58,066 nucleotides of DNA. Origin: Bacteroidota bacterium (lineage in GTDB: Bacteria > Bacteroidota > Bacteroidia > Flavobacteriales > Crocinitomicaceae). Shown here in pieces: positions 8,143 through 16,823 of the stretch. The position numbers and the translations under genes were made by a program. The notes beneath the pieces are model-generated. The model saw only the letters and a program-made list of their open reading frames with translations. It did no database searches and was not told where the DNA came from. The DNA lies in NCBI GenBank assembly GCA_029558435.1, contig JAKQEZ010000656.1:1-58066 (forward strand). Direction: 5' to 3'. Position 1 is the stretch's first letter. Each line of letters starts with the position of its first letter.

Positions 8143-9204
8143 ATGAAAAGAGCTGTTTTATTTTTGGTTATTTTATTTTTTGGAGTGTTCACCTCTGTGT
8201 GGACGCAAGATTTAGCACAACAAGAACAAGAGTTGGCTGAGTTATTATCCAACCTGCGTGCAGCAAAAAATAATGCTGAAAAACAAAAAGCAAATACAGT
8301 TTTTAAAGCAAAGATGGAAGCAACCATCCAATTAAAAGGTGCTTTTGAATATCCTTTTTCTCAGTTAAAAACAGTGGGTACCATCAAAAGCCCCGATAAT
8401 GTTTTTCGTTTCTTTAATTGGAATGTGGAGCAAGACGATATGACCCAAAAATACTATTGCTACATTCTAAAATTCAATGATAGAACCGAGCAATACGATG
8501 TTATTGAGCTGAAAGATAAAAGTTTTATGTTGCCACGTCGACCGCAAGACATTTTAGAAAGCGATATGTGGTATGGTGCTTTGTACTATAAAATCATCCC
8601 GTTCAAAAAAGGTTCAAAAGAGGTGTACACCATTTTGGGATGGATGGGCAACAATTCATCCAGCACCATGAAAGTTATTGACGTACTTTCTTTTAGCGGA
8701 AAAGTGGCACGCTTGGGTAGTCCGGTTTTTAAAAATGGCAAAGAACTGCAAAAACGTGTATTTTTTGAATTTGCCGAAAAAACATCCATGTATTTGAATT
8801 ACGAAGAAAAATACAACCGCATTATTTTTGATCACCTATCGCCCGAAACACCCGAATTAAAAGGAATGTATTCTATGTATTTGCCCGATTTATCGTATGA
8901 TGCCTATCAATTTGAAAACGGTAAATGGGTTTTGAAAGAAGACGTAATTGGCGTTAACAACAAAGAAGCAGATGCCATAAAAGTGCAGGTGAAAGACGAA
9001 AAAACAGGGAAAATAAAAGAAATTCAAGTTAAAAACAAGTGGGAAGGACCATCCACATCGCATGTTGCTACAACTCCTGAAGAACAGATGAAAGGCGTTG
9101 AAAACAAAGAAAATACGCCAAAAACAAAAGAAAAAAAGCAAAAAGGAAAAACCCCTCAAAGCTACAATCCTGTTGACAACATTAAGCACAAGAAAAAAAG
9201 ATAG
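8143..9204 (+). CDS. Conserved secreted protein of unknown function
   Basis: The 353-aa product begins with a signal peptide (hydrophobic residues 4-20, cleavage likely after VWTQ). A coiled, Gln/Glu/Lys-rich stretch at about 22-60 is followed by a mixed alpha/beta core rich in aromatic residues. The tail, from about 290, is very basic and low-complexity, ending KHKKKR. I recognise it only as a type of protein common in Flavobacteriales and cannot assign a function. It starts downstream of the YhcG pseudogene and is followed after 3 bases by a small membrane-protein gene, so the two probably form an operon. No TAnnTTTG element is obvious in the short upstream gap. Confidence 0.75.
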   Translation: MKRAVLFLVILFFGVFTSVWTQDLAQQEQELAELLSNLRAAKNNAEKQKANTVFKAKMEATIQLKGAFEYPFSQLKTVGTIKSPDNVFRFFNWNVEQDDMTQKYYCYILKFNDRTEQYDVIELKDKSFMLPRRPQDILESDMWYGALYYKIIPFKKGSKEVYTILGWMGNNSSSTMKVIDVLSFSGKVARLGSPVFKNGKELQKRVFFEFAEKTSMYLNYEEKYNRIIFDHLSPETPELKGMYSMYLPDLSYDAYQFENGKWVLKEDVIGVNNKEADAIKVQVKDEKTGKIKEIQVKNKWEGPSTSHVATTPEEQMKGVENKENTPKTKEKKQKGKTPQSYNPVDNIKHKKKR

Positions 9205-9207
9205 GCA

Positions 9208-9546
9208 ATGAAATCCATAAAATTCATTTCGGGTTTATCGTTTAGCATCGCCATCTTGCTGATGATTTTAATGCTTTTAGAATTGCCTTTTACGGTTAAT
9301 GCGCAACTTAATCTGTCTTATGCTTCAATGGCTTTTGGATTTATTGGTATTGTTTTAAACCTTATCAACGTAAAAGATAGCAAGCACCGCGTGAGTTTTA
9401 GCATCGTATTTTGGATAGCAACAGCATTGCTTACTGTTGGTATTTGGTGGTGGGCAATTGATTCTACCTCTGTTCTTGCAAAAATTATTTTGTTCACTGG
9501 AATTGCCAGCATGCTTATCGCTTTGGCATTACCTAAAAAACGATAA
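9208..9546 (+). CDS. Small integral membrane protein, unknown function
   Basis: This 112-aa, very hydrophobic protein has about four predicted membrane helices (roughly residues 6-28, 38-54, 62-82 and 88-107) and short loops. The second loop holds NVKDSKHR and the C-terminus is LPKKR, so both are probably cytoplasmic by the positive-inside rule. No family was recognised. It begins 3 bases after the preceding secreted-protein gene, so the two are very likely cotranscribed. An inverted repeat (AATTCGTT at 9560-9567 with AACGAATT at 9579-9586) follows the stop and could help end transcription, though it has no U-run. Confidence 0.65.
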   Translation: MKSIKFISGLSFSIAILLMILMLLELPFTVNAQLNLSYASMAFGFIGIVLNLINVKDSKHRVSFSIVFWIATALLTVGIWWWAIDSTSVLAKIILFTGIASMLIALALPKKR

Positions 9547-9635
9547 ATAACAGAAATCCAATTCGTTTGAATGGATAGAACGAATTTCAACAATTCAATG
9601 TTTGTTTTTAAAACCAAAAAAAGTCATTTCAATGG

Positions 9636-9665
9636 TTGCAAATAACAATTAAAACACTACTTTTG
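9636..9665 (+). promoter_or_regulatory. Consensus promoter for the 34-aa peptide gene
   Basis: A -33 TTG at 9636-9638 is followed, with exactly 19 bases between, by TACTTTTG at 9658-9665. This is a full match to the Bacteroidota primary-sigma promoter. The ATG of the small ORF lies 20 bases beyond the -7 element. Confidence 0.7.
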
Positions 9666-9684
9666 AAAAAAAATAATATTCAAA

Positions 9685-9789
9685 ATGGCAAATAAAGATA
9701 ATTTCTTCGAAGGATCAACAGTAGCTTTAGGAACTATTTATACAATCATTTGTTTAGCAATTGTAGGATACATCGTATTCTTCGGTTAA
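9685..9789 (+). CDS. 34-residue single-pass membrane peptide
   Basis: A short ORF starts with ATG at 9685 and ends with TAA at 9787-9789. The product begins with a charged head (MANKDNFFEG) followed by one hydrophobic helix of about 22 residues (ALGTIYTIICLAIVGYIVFF) and ends in Gly. It has its own consensus promoter 20 bases upstream and is not overlapped by any other plausible gene. Length and layout resemble small subunits of respiratory complexes (CydX- or CcoQ-like), but there is no sequence match I can name. Whether it is translated is inferred from promoter, start and composition only. Confidence 0.6.
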   Translation: MANKDNFFEGSTVALGTIYTIICLAIVGYIVFFG

Positions 9790-9881
9790 TCAATAAATAG
9801 TTTGTTTTTGTCTAAATTGTTGGCGTTTGTAATATTTTTATTACATTAGTTAAACATATTGCAACAAATTAGACTAACTTT

Positions 9882-11399
9882 ATGCCGTTTAATTCAATAT
9901 TTTCTTGGATTGTAAAAAAGCGTATTCACCAAATAGAGCTTTTTAAAAAATTTCCGTTGGAAGTTCAAAACGAGCTTTTTCAACACCTTATTTCTTTTGC
10001 AGCATCAACAGAATATGGAAAAAAATATCAGTTTGATAGCATCTCTTCCTATGCTGATTTTAAAGAAAAAGTTCCGCTCACCAATTACGACGATTTAAAA
10101 CCTTATATCGACCGTGTGATGGAGGGCGAGCAAGGCTTGTTGTGGCCAACATCTACTAAATGGTTTGCAAAATCAAGTGGCACCACCTCTACAAAAAGTA
10201 AGTTGATTCCCGTAACCCGTGAATCTTTGGAAGATTGCCACTACAAAGGTGGTAAAGATTTGTTGTCTATTTATTACAACAACTACGAAAATCGGAAATT
10301 ATACAACGGAAAACATTTAATTGTTGGCGGAAGTGCACAAGTTAACCATCTTTCGGATGATTCGTATTTTGGTGATTTGAGTGCCATCATTGTGAAAAAT
10401 TTACCTTGGTGGGCAGAAATTCGTCGTACACCAGCCAAAGAAATAACATTGATGAACGAATGGGAAGAAAAATTAGAAAAAATGGCCCATTCAACCCTAG
10501 ATGAAGATGTGTATATTATTGCAGGAGTGCCAAGTTGGACCATGGTTTTGATAAAACGGGTGCTTCAACTATCGGGTAAAAAAACGTTGAAAGAAGTTTG
10601 GCCCAACCTGGAATTGTACATGCACGGAGGCGTGAGTTTTGAACCCTATCGTCATGAATTTGAGAAACTAATTGGCTTTGACGACATGCATTATGTAGAA
10701 ACCTACAACGCATCCGAAGGTTTTTTTGGTATTCAAGATAAACCCGACAATCAAGGCTTACTTTTGATGTTGGATTATGGTGTTTTTTATGAGTTTATCC
10801 CAATGAAATCTTTTGAAGGAACGGCTTCTAAAAACATTGTTTCGTTGGACGAAGTAGAAATTGGCGAAAACTATGCGTTGGTGATTTCTACCAATGGTGG
10901 CTTGTGGCGCTATATTGTTGGAGATACCATTGCATTTACAGAGTTGAAACCATATCGTTTTAAAATTACAGGTAGAACAAAATCCTATATCAACACTTTT
11001 GGCGAAGAAGTGGTAGTAGAAAATGCAGAAAAAGCCATTGCAGCAGCTTCAAAAGCAACAGGTGCTCAAGTGCGCGATTTTCATGCTTGCCCTGTGTATA
11101 TGAACGATACGACAAAAGGAGCGCACCAATGGTTGATTGAATTCATAAACCATCCCAACGATTTGCGAAATTTTCAACGATTGTTGGATCATACCCTCAA
11201 AGATTTGAACTCGGATTACGAAGCAAAACGCTACAAAGATCTAATTTTGCAAGAACCACAATTAAAAATATTGCCCACAGGAGCTTTTGATGTGTGGTTG
11301 AAATCAAACAATAAATTGGGCGGACAAAACAAAGTGCCTCGTTTGGCAAATAACCGTGAAATTGCGGAACAAATTTTGGAAAGCAACCAATTGCAATGA
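9882..11399 (+). CDS. GH3 family (auxin-responsive GH3-like) acyl-adenylating enzyme
   Basis: The 505-aa protein matches the bacterial branch of the GH3 family, adenylate-forming enzymes that in plants conjugate amino acids to acyl substrates such as auxin or jasmonate. The conserved nucleotide-binding stretch AKSSGTTSTKSKLIPV lies near residue 98. TYNASEGFFGIQ (about 279-290) and TNGGLWRYIVGDTI follow in the usual order, and the C-terminal subdomain with KITGRTKSYINTFGEEV is complete. The substrate in Bacteroidota is not established. The stop overlaps the next ATG by four bases (ATGA), and thiL follows that, so GH3, the secreted protein and thiL probably form one operon. Confidence 0.85.
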   Translation: MPFNSIFSWIVKKRIHQIELFKKFPLEVQNELFQHLISFAASTEYGKKYQFDSISSYADFKEKVPLTNYDDLKPYIDRVMEGEQGLLWPTSTKWFAKSSGTTSTKSKLIPVTRESLEDCHYKGGKDLLSIYYNNYENRKLYNGKHLIVGGSAQVNHLSDDSYFGDLSAIIVKNLPWWAEIRRTPAKEITLMNEWEEKLEKMAHSTLDEDVYIIAGVPSWTMVLIKRVLQLSGKKTLKEVWPNLELYMHGGVSFEPYRHEFEKLIGFDDMHYVETYNASEGFFGIQDKPDNQGLLLMLDYGVFYEFIPMKSFEGTASKNIVSLDEVEIGENYALVISTNGGLWRYIVGDTIAFTELKPYRFKITGRTKSYINTFGEEVVVENAEKAIAAASKATGAQVRDFHACPVYMNDTTKGAHQWLIEFINHPNDLRNFQRLLDHTLKDLNSDYEAKRYKDLILQEPQLKILPTGAFDVWLKSNNKLGGQNKVPRLANNREIAEQILESNQLQ

Positions 11400-12205
11400 A
11401 ATTCTTTTTGAAAATAGCACTTTTTGTTGGACTCATTTTGATTGGTCAGAACCTTACTGCACAAACCTTACAAGAAGTGAAGCGTTTTCCAATTACTGAA
11501 AATTCACTGTGGACCGTTGATGCATTGAATAATGTTATTGTTTCATCGCGTGATCGGCTGACAAAAGTGGATGAAAACGGAAAACTATTGTTTGACCAAA
11601 GTCAGAAATCGCTAGGTAAAATTGATAAAATAGACATTGTCAATTCGTTGAAAATAATGGGTTTTTCTGAGGCACAACAGTTAATTTGTTTTTTTGATAA
11701 TTCGCTCACTTCGTTTGATAAATGCATTGATTTAAGCGATTATGACTTGATGAGTGTAAGCAAAGTGGCCATTTCCGGTCAATCGGATAAAATTTGGGTG
11801 CTCGATCAAGTTAATTCCACCTTGCAATTGATTTCCATGAAGGGATTGTTGCAAAGTCAAGAAGTAAAAAATTTGAATGGCATTCTTTCCATCGATCAAA
11901 TTGTGCAAATGAATGAATGGAACAATCGTTTGTTTCTGTTAGATAGCACCAAAGGCATTTATGTGTTTGATATTTATGGCACGTTAACACGTTTTATTGA
12001 AATGCCTGGAGCAAAGTGGGTGCAGTTTTACAATAACTATCTAATTTGCCTAATAGAAAATGAATTAAAATTTATTTCATTGGAAGATGCATCAGTTAAC
12101 GTATCTTTGCCGTTGAATTATCAAAATTGTATTGATTTTTTTGCAAACGAACAATACATTTATTTCAAAACACCAACAGAAATTATTAAAACAAAATTAA
12201 ATTAA
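11396..12205 (+). CDS. Secreted protein with beta-propeller-like repeats
   Basis: The 269-aa product has a signal peptide (residues 1-22, ending NLTAQ) and a mature part of short beta strands in WD/NHL-like repeats, for example KIWVLDQVNSTLQLI and RLFLLDSTKGIYVFD. This suggests a periplasmic or surface propeller. No enzyme motif is visible. The start overlaps the GH3 gene stop by four bases, and thiL begins one base after its stop, so translation is probably coupled through all three. Function unknown. Confidence 0.7.
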   Translation: MKFFLKIALFVGLILIGQNLTAQTLQEVKRFPITENSLWTVDALNNVIVSSRDRLTKVDENGKLLFDQSQKSLGKIDKIDIVNSLKIMGFSEAQQLICFFDNSLTSFDKCIDLSDYDLMSVSKVAISGQSDKIWVLDQVNSTLQLISMKGLLQSQEVKNLNGILSIDQIVQMNEWNNRLFLLDSTKGIYVFDIYGTLTRFIEMPGAKWVQFYNNYLICLIENELKFISLEDASVNVSLPLNYQNCIDFFANEQYIYFKTPTEIIKTKLN

Positions 12206-12206
12206 C

Positions 12207-13244
12207 ATGTCAGAAAATAAAAGCCTTGACCAATTAGGTGAATTCGGATTAATTGATCATTTGAGCAGTCAGTTTACACCTCAAAATGCATCCACAATCA
12301 AAGGAATTGGTGATGATTGTGCGGTAATATCCATTTCGGATGAAGAGGCAATGGTAGTTTCTACCGACATGTTGGTTGAAGGCGTTCATTTTAATTTAAT
12401 GTACACTCCCTTGAAACATTTGGGTTACAAAGCGGTGGTTGTAAATTTATCTGACGTGTGTGCAATGAATGCAGTGCCAGAGCAGGTTACTGTTTCCATT
12501 GCGTTTTCGTCTAAATTTCCTGTAGAGGCAATTGATGAATTATACAAAGGAATTAAAGCAGCTTGCGATTTTTACAACGTTGATTTGGTTGGTGGTGATA
12601 CCAGCACTTCTTATTCTGGGTTAACCATTAGTATTACAGCAATGGGGCGTGCTAAAAAAGACAAAATTGTTTACAGAAGTGGTGCCAAAGATTTTGACTT
12701 GGTAGTTGTAACAGGAGATTTGGGTGCAGCCTACATGGGCTTGCAAGTGTTGGAGCGCGAAAAAGAAGTTTTTAAAGCCAATCCGTCCATACAACCCGAA
12801 TTGGATGGATATGATTATGTCATTCAACGCCAACTTAAACCCGAAGCGCGTAAAGATGTTGTTGGATTTTTAGCAGAATTGGATGTGTTGCCAACTTCTA
12901 TGATTGATATTTCTGACGGTTTGGCATCAGAGATACTACACATTTGCAAAAGCAGCAAGGTGGGATGCCATATTTACGATGAAAAAATTCCGATTGATGG
13001 TTCCACCTCTTTGGCAGCAATAGAATTTAATTTAGATCCTGCTACTTGTGCGTTGAATGGAGGAGAAGACTATGAATTGTTATTCACCATAAAACAAGCA
13101 GATTACGATAAAATTAAAGGCAATCCACACATGACAGTTATTGGTCATATCACCGACGAACGAGATGGTTGTTATTTCATTGATAAAAACGGAAGTGCCA
13201 TTACCATAAAAGCCCAAGGTTGGAATCATTTTGGAGTGGAATAA
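12207..13244 (+). CDS. thiL: Thiamine-monophosphate kinase
   Basis: ThiL phosphorylates thiamine monophosphate to thiamine diphosphate with ATP, the last step of cofactor synthesis. The 345-aa protein has the family motifs GIGDDCAV at residues 33-40, STDMLVEGVHF near 52, LSDVCAMNAVP, LVGGDTS and MIDISDGLASEI, all in order and with the Mg/ATP-binding aspartates intact. Length is normal for the family. It is the last gene of the GH3 operon, one base after the previous stop. No other thiamine genes lie in the window. Confidence 0.95.
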   Translation: MSENKSLDQLGEFGLIDHLSSQFTPQNASTIKGIGDDCAVISISDEEAMVVSTDMLVEGVHFNLMYTPLKHLGYKAVVVNLSDVCAMNAVPEQVTVSIAFSSKFPVEAIDELYKGIKAACDFYNVDLVGGDTSTSYSGLTISITAMGRAKKDKIVYRSGAKDFDLVVVTGDLGAAYMGLQVLEREKEVFKANPSIQPELDGYDYVIQRQLKPEARKDVVGFLAELDVLPTSMIDISDGLASEILHICKSSKVGCHIYDEKIPIDGSTSLAAIEFNLDPATCALNGGEDYELLFTIKQADYDKIKGNPHMTVIGHITDERDGCYFIDKNGSAITIKAQGWNHFGVE

Positions 13245-13291
13245 ATTTCTTGAAATAGTTAGCAAAATCAACTTGTTTCAGCTTGATTTGT

Positions 13292-13299
13292 TATCTTTG
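13292..13299 (+). promoter_or_regulatory. -7 promoter element of the small lipoprotein gene
   Basis: TATCTTTG ends 14 bases before the ATG at 13314. A TTG at 13273-13275 could be the -33 element but the spacing is 16 rather than 19. Confidence 0.5.
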
Positions 13300-13313
13300 C
13301 TAAAACTAAAAAT

Positions 13314-13670
13314 ATGAACAATTTCGTTAAATTTTCGCTAATACTTTTGATTGGTTTTTCGTGCAATTCAAAGCAAGAGGAAACAACTACTGAAACAGTA
13401 AAAAATGAAGAAATAAGCTTAGTGCAAGAGCCCAATATATTGAAAAGTGATAAAGGCGATAGCATATCGATTACCTATTTTGCAAAAGGGGATATGGCTG
13501 CAATGAAATTGAAAATCAATAACAAAGAATACGAATTGTTGCCAACAAAAAATGCTCCCAACGGAAATCCTTGTTTTGGAAACGAAGAATATATCTGGGA
13601 AATTTTCAACGATGGAAAATCTGGTCGTTTAGTTGATTTACAAAAAAACGAAACAATTTACCGTCAATAA
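13314..13670 (+). CDS. Small lipoprotein, possibly MliC-like (lysozyme inhibitor fold)
   Basis: The 118-aa product has a lipoprotein signal peptide with lipobox IGFSC (Cys17), then an acidic linker and a small beta domain. The pattern ITYFAKGDMAAMKLKINNKEYEL, then NG(N)PCFGNEEYIWE and GRLVDLQKNETIY, resembles the MliC barrel (SxYxxGD, then a Y/W-rich turn). The resemblance is weak and the family's disulfide is not clear. Its stop codon is directly adjacent to the stop of nosY on the other strand, with no gap and no terminator between the convergent genes. Confidence 0.6.
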   Translation: MNNFVKFSLILLIGFSCNSKQEETTTETVKNEEISLVQEPNILKSDKGDSISITYFAKGDMAAMKLKINNKEYELLPTKNAPNGNPCFGNEEYIWEIFNDGKSGRLVDLQKNETIYRQ

Positions 13671-14438
13671 TTAAAGGTCTTTTCGTTTAAATTTTACCAA
13701 AGAATAAACAAAAGGAACAATCACCCAAAAAAGTAGCACAACAAAGGATAACACAATTCCTTTTGTTGAGCCAAACAACGAGGTGAAAATTGCCCCCGTA
13801 TAACCCAACATGGCAGAAACGTCAAGTTGTAACAATACAAAAATTCGCGATAAATCAATAGGGTTGAGCGCTGCAACTATTGCTACTAATTTTTCAATGG
13901 GGTAATCGGAGAATTGAAAAATAGCCAACAGCATGATACCATCATAAATAATGGTGAAAAATAGCCAACAAAAAATTGCTAAACCAATGCCTTTTGCCTT
14001 GTCTTTACTCAAAATGGCAGCTAACATAGCTATTGCGGTAAATATGATGGATAAAAAAACGCCCGAAATCACCAAAGAAAAACCTATTTCAATAGAACTG
14101 TAAATTAAAATAGGTAGTCCACAACCAATAATAAAAGCAAAAGATAGGGCAGAAGATAAGCCCAAAAACATACTCAACCAAATTTTTGAACGCGGAACAG
14201 GCTGACTTAAAAGCAACTCTATAAATTGATTGCTATTGTAAACATAGATAGTTGAAAACACAACACTAACCAGCGGCACAACAAGCAAAACAACGTTGAG
14301 TAAGCTTAATATGGATTTGGTGTAATTGGTTTCTATTCCAAGCACCGACCATGAAATGATGAATAATAAAATCGTATAAAAAAGTACAATTTTATTTTTG
14401 ATGATATCAAATACGATAAAACGAATGATTCTATTCAT
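13671..14438 (-). CDS. nosY: ABC transporter permease of nitrous oxide reductase maturation
   Basis: NosY is the membrane part of the NosDFY complex that supports assembly of the copper centre CuZ of NosZ. The 255-aa protein has about six membrane helices, typical of ABC-2-type permeases, including long hydrophobic stretches near residues 18-34, 41-62, 98-120, 124-143, 149-170 and 225-247. Its start overlaps the nosF stop by eight bases, indicating coupling. It is the last gene of the nos cluster. No nosR, nosX or cytochrome gene follows; the next gene lies convergently on the other strand. Confidence 0.9.
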   Translation of the reverse strand: MNRIIRFIVFDIIKNKIVLFYTILLFIISWSVLGIETNYTKSILSLLNVVLLVVPLVSVVFSTIYVYNSNQFIELLLSQPVPRSKIWLSMFLGLSSALSFAFIIGCGLPILIYSSIEIGFSLVISGVFLSIIFTAIAMLAAILSKDKAKGIGLAIFCWLFFTIIYDGIMLLAIFQFSDYPIEKLVAIVAALNPIDLSRIFVLLQLDVSAMLGYTGAIFTSLFGSTKGIVLSFVVLLFWVIVPFVYSLVKFKRKDL

Positions 14439-15147
14439 GATTGTTGCTTTTTAATACATTAATAATTGCTTCCGATATTTTTGAACTTGCTGTATTTTTT
14501 TTCAAATCATCAACAGATTGATGGAAAATTACCGTTCCTTCTTTAATAAAAACAACTTGGCTGATTATATCATCAAGTTCACTAAGCAAATGTGAGGTAA
14601 TGATGATGAGTTTACCGTTGTTTTTTTCTTTGATGATTTTATTCTTTAAAATTTCTGCTGCCAATGGGTCCAATCCTGCCGTTGGTTCGTCCAAAATAAT
14701 AATTTTAGGATGAAACAAAAAAGCCAGTACAGCACTCACTTTCTGAGTTGTACCACCAGATAAGGTGCTCATTTTTTTAGAATAAATACTTTCCAATTGA
14801 TAGGCTTCCAACAGTTCTAAATCCAACTGATTTTTAGGAACGTTGCGTGCTTCAATAATCATGTTGATGGTTTGCTCAATAGTCATGTTTTCTGGGTAGC
14901 GACCAATTTGAGGCATGTAACCAATGTTTTCTCTATAGGTGTAGTTGTTACTGATATCGTTGTTGAGCACTTCAATTGTACCCGATTTCACAACATTCAG
15001 CCCCAAAATACTCTTAATCAACGTTGTCTTTCCGCAACCATTTGGACCAATTAATGCAATTGCTTCACCTTGACTAAAGGATAAATTTACATTGTTTAGA
15101 GCAATGAATTTATTGAATTTTTTTGTGAGATTTTTAATTGTTATCAT
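14431..15147 (-). CDS. nosF: ABC transporter ATPase of nitrous oxide reductase maturation
   Basis: The 238-aa ATPase has Walker A GPNGCGKTT at residues 34-42, the Q-loop in GYMPQ (77-81), signature LSGGTTQK at 129-136 and Walker B IIILDEPTAGLDP at 149-161. The GGT in place of the common GGQ or GGM in the signature is seen in NosF-like proteins. It powers the NosDFY complex. It sits between nosD (6-base gap) and nosY (8-base overlap) in the usual D-F-Y order, which fixes its identity better than the sequence alone would. Confidence 0.92.
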   Translation of the reverse strand: MITIKNLTKKFNKFIALNNVNLSFSQGEAIALIGPNGCGKTTLIKSILGLNVVKSGTIEVLNNDISNNYTYRENIGYMPQIGRYPENMTIEQTINMIIEARNVPKNQLDLELLEAYQLESIYSKKMSTLSGGTTQKVSAVLAFLFHPKIIILDEPTAGLDPLAAEILKNKIIKEKNNGKLIIITSHLLSELDDIISQVVFIKEGTVIFHQSVDDLKKNTASSKISEAIINVLKSNNHE

Positions 15148-15153
15148 GGCGCA

Positions 15154-16392
15154 TTAATCTTTGATTGGCGATTTCATCAAGGGAAATTTATCGATAAAAT
15201 TATCGGGAGTAAAACTTGGAATCATTTTCTCAATTCTATCTAATAAATCAACAATAAACGAACGATAGAGCAACATAATCGTTGGATTTTTATCGGATAA
15301 AACTGAATACAAACTGAGTGGGTGATAGGGAATATCGCCAATTTTGTTTTTGTTTAAATCGTATCCTTGGTATTTGTCCCAATAATTCTTGTTAAAGGTA
15401 TTCATTACCAAAGACCCGTTGGTGCTCATATCAAAAGTGTTGTTTTCAAAATGGTTGTAGGCAAATTTATTTTCCATGCAATTGGCATTGATTTTTACGC
15501 CCCATCCGTTGTTGGCAAACTTATTTTTAAAAAAATCAATTTTTGTAGCTCCATCCATATAAACAGCAGCTGTGTTGTTATCAAAAATGTTTCCTTCAAT
15601 TTTACTAAAAGAAATTTCTTTCAATAAAACGCCATAGGCACCATCTCCCCAATTGTTGATGAATTTGTTTTTATACATATCCACATGCATGCTATACATT
15701 ACAGCAACACCTGCATAATTGTTATTGAATGTATTGTTAGAATAGCTGTTGTCGTTTGAAAACATGAAATGAAGGCCGTATCTCAAATTTCGAGTAGAAT
15801 AATTGCCATCAACAATAACATGCGATGCTTTTTCTAGGTAAATACCATCCTTAGTTCCTTCAATATAATTGTTAAGGATTTTAAGGTGAGAACTGTTCCA
15901 GATGTGAATGCCATCACCAATTTTTTCTTGCGAACGTTTGAAGCGATATACAATTTTATTATTTCTGACAACACATTTGTAGCCCCGTTGAATGGTGATT
16001 CCAAAATAATTATTGTCAAAAATATTGTCTTCAATTATGGAGTAATGGCTGTCGTAAAGGCGGACAGCACCAACGTTTTTCACTTCATCTTCACCAGAAT
16101 TAATGATTTTAAATCCTTTGAGTACGATTTTGTTTGCTTTAAAAGAAATGTTCTCGTATTTGTGTTCACCATCAATCACAGGAAAGTCTTTGCCAATCAA
16201 TGCGATAGATTTGGTTACATTGATATTTCCTTCTTTGTAAATTCCTGAAAAAACGAGCACAGTATCACCATTGACAGCATTATTAATGGCTTGAACAATA
16301 GTTTTGTATTTTTCATTTTTTCCAACTTTCAGTGTTTTTCCAAAAGAAATCAAAGGGAAAAAACAGATAAAAGCTAACAAAAATCGCAACAT
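15154..16392 (-). CDS. nosD: Periplasmic copper-centre assembly protein with beta-helix repeats
   Basis: NosD is the periplasmic partner of NosFY and is needed for copper insertion into NosZ. The 412-aa product has a signal peptide (1-18) and then parallel beta-helix (PbH1/CASH) repeats: many copies of the pattern N-x-(F/I)-x-N-N-x-x-G-(I/V), such as IIEDNIFDNNYFGITI and YSNNTFNNNYAGVAV. The C-terminal region contains NKNYWDKYQGYDLNKNKIGD, a conserved NosD ending. Gene order L-D-F-Y supports the call. The start is the ATG at 16392, ten bases after the nosL stop. Confidence 0.92.
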   Translation of the reverse strand: MLRFLLAFICFFPLISFGKTLKVGKNEKYKTIVQAINNAVNGDTVLVFSGIYKEGNINVTKSIALIGKDFPVIDGEHKYENISFKANKIVLKGFKIINSGEDEVKNVGAVRLYDSHYSIIEDNIFDNNYFGITIQRGYKCVVRNNKIVYRFKRSQEKIGDGIHIWNSSHLKILNNYIEGTKDGIYLEKASHVIVDGNYSTRNLRYGLHFMFSNDNSYSNNTFNNNYAGVAVMYSMHVDMYKNKFINNWGDGAYGVLLKEISFSKIEGNIFDNNTAAVYMDGATKIDFFKNKFANNGWGVKINANCMENKFAYNHFENNTFDMSTNGSLVMNTFNKNYWDKYQGYDLNKNKIGDIPYHPLSLYSVLSDKNPTIMLLYRSFIVDLLDRIEKMIPSFTPDNFIDKFPLMKSPIKD

Positions 16393-16401
16393 TGCATTTA
16401 A

Positions 16402-16818
16402 TTATAGAGGTTGTGCATTCAATTTCTGAGCAGCATTTTGTGCATCTTCTTTGTTTTTAAATGCTTGAATATTACCGTTCATTGGACTTTTAATAGCGCC
16501 ACCTTGGATTAAAAACGCTTCGTTTTTCTTTACAAATTCGAGTGTGTTAAAATCAATAACATAGCTAATTGCATTCTTAATGGCTTCGTCTTCATGATTG
16601 TTCTGAAAATAATCCATGCATTTAATATCGTCAAAAGCAAAAGTCTTACCTTTTGATGTCACCAATTCCGAAGCATAATTAAGCTCAGTAATCGTCATTT
16701 TACAATTAGCACATTGGTCTTTATTTACACGAATTTCCACAGGTTCGGTTGAAGTGCAACTACTTACCAATACCAATACAGTTGCAATAATTGCATAACG
16801 ACTAACAAATGAATTCAT
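16402..16818 (-). CDS. nosL: NosL copper-binding lipoprotein
   Basis: NosL binds Cu(I) and delivers it to the NosDFY/NosZ assembly route. The 138-aa product has lipobox VSSC (Cys21) and the defining motif CANCKM (Cys36, Cys39, Met41). Conserved blocks follow: FAFDDIKCMDYF and the C-terminal region with GGAIKSPMNGNIQAFKNKEDA. It would be anchored to a membrane in the periplasm. The gene starts 5 bases after the stop of the NosB-like membrane-protein gene and ends 9 bases before nosD. Confidence 0.93.
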   Translation of the reverse strand: MNSFVSRYAIIATVLVLVSSCTSTEPVEIRVNKDQCANCKMTITELNYASELVTSKGKTFAFDDIKCMDYFQNNHEDEAIKNAISYVIDFNTLEFVKKNEAFLIQGGAIKSPMNGNIQAFKNKEDAQNAAQKLNAQPL

Positions 16819-16823
16819 ACTTT

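Noticed and set aside
15154..16392. Pectate-lyase-like or surface beta-helix protein instead of NosD
   Set aside because: The beta-helix repeats alone are ambiguous, but position between nosL and nosF and the conserved C-terminal motif make NosD the better call.
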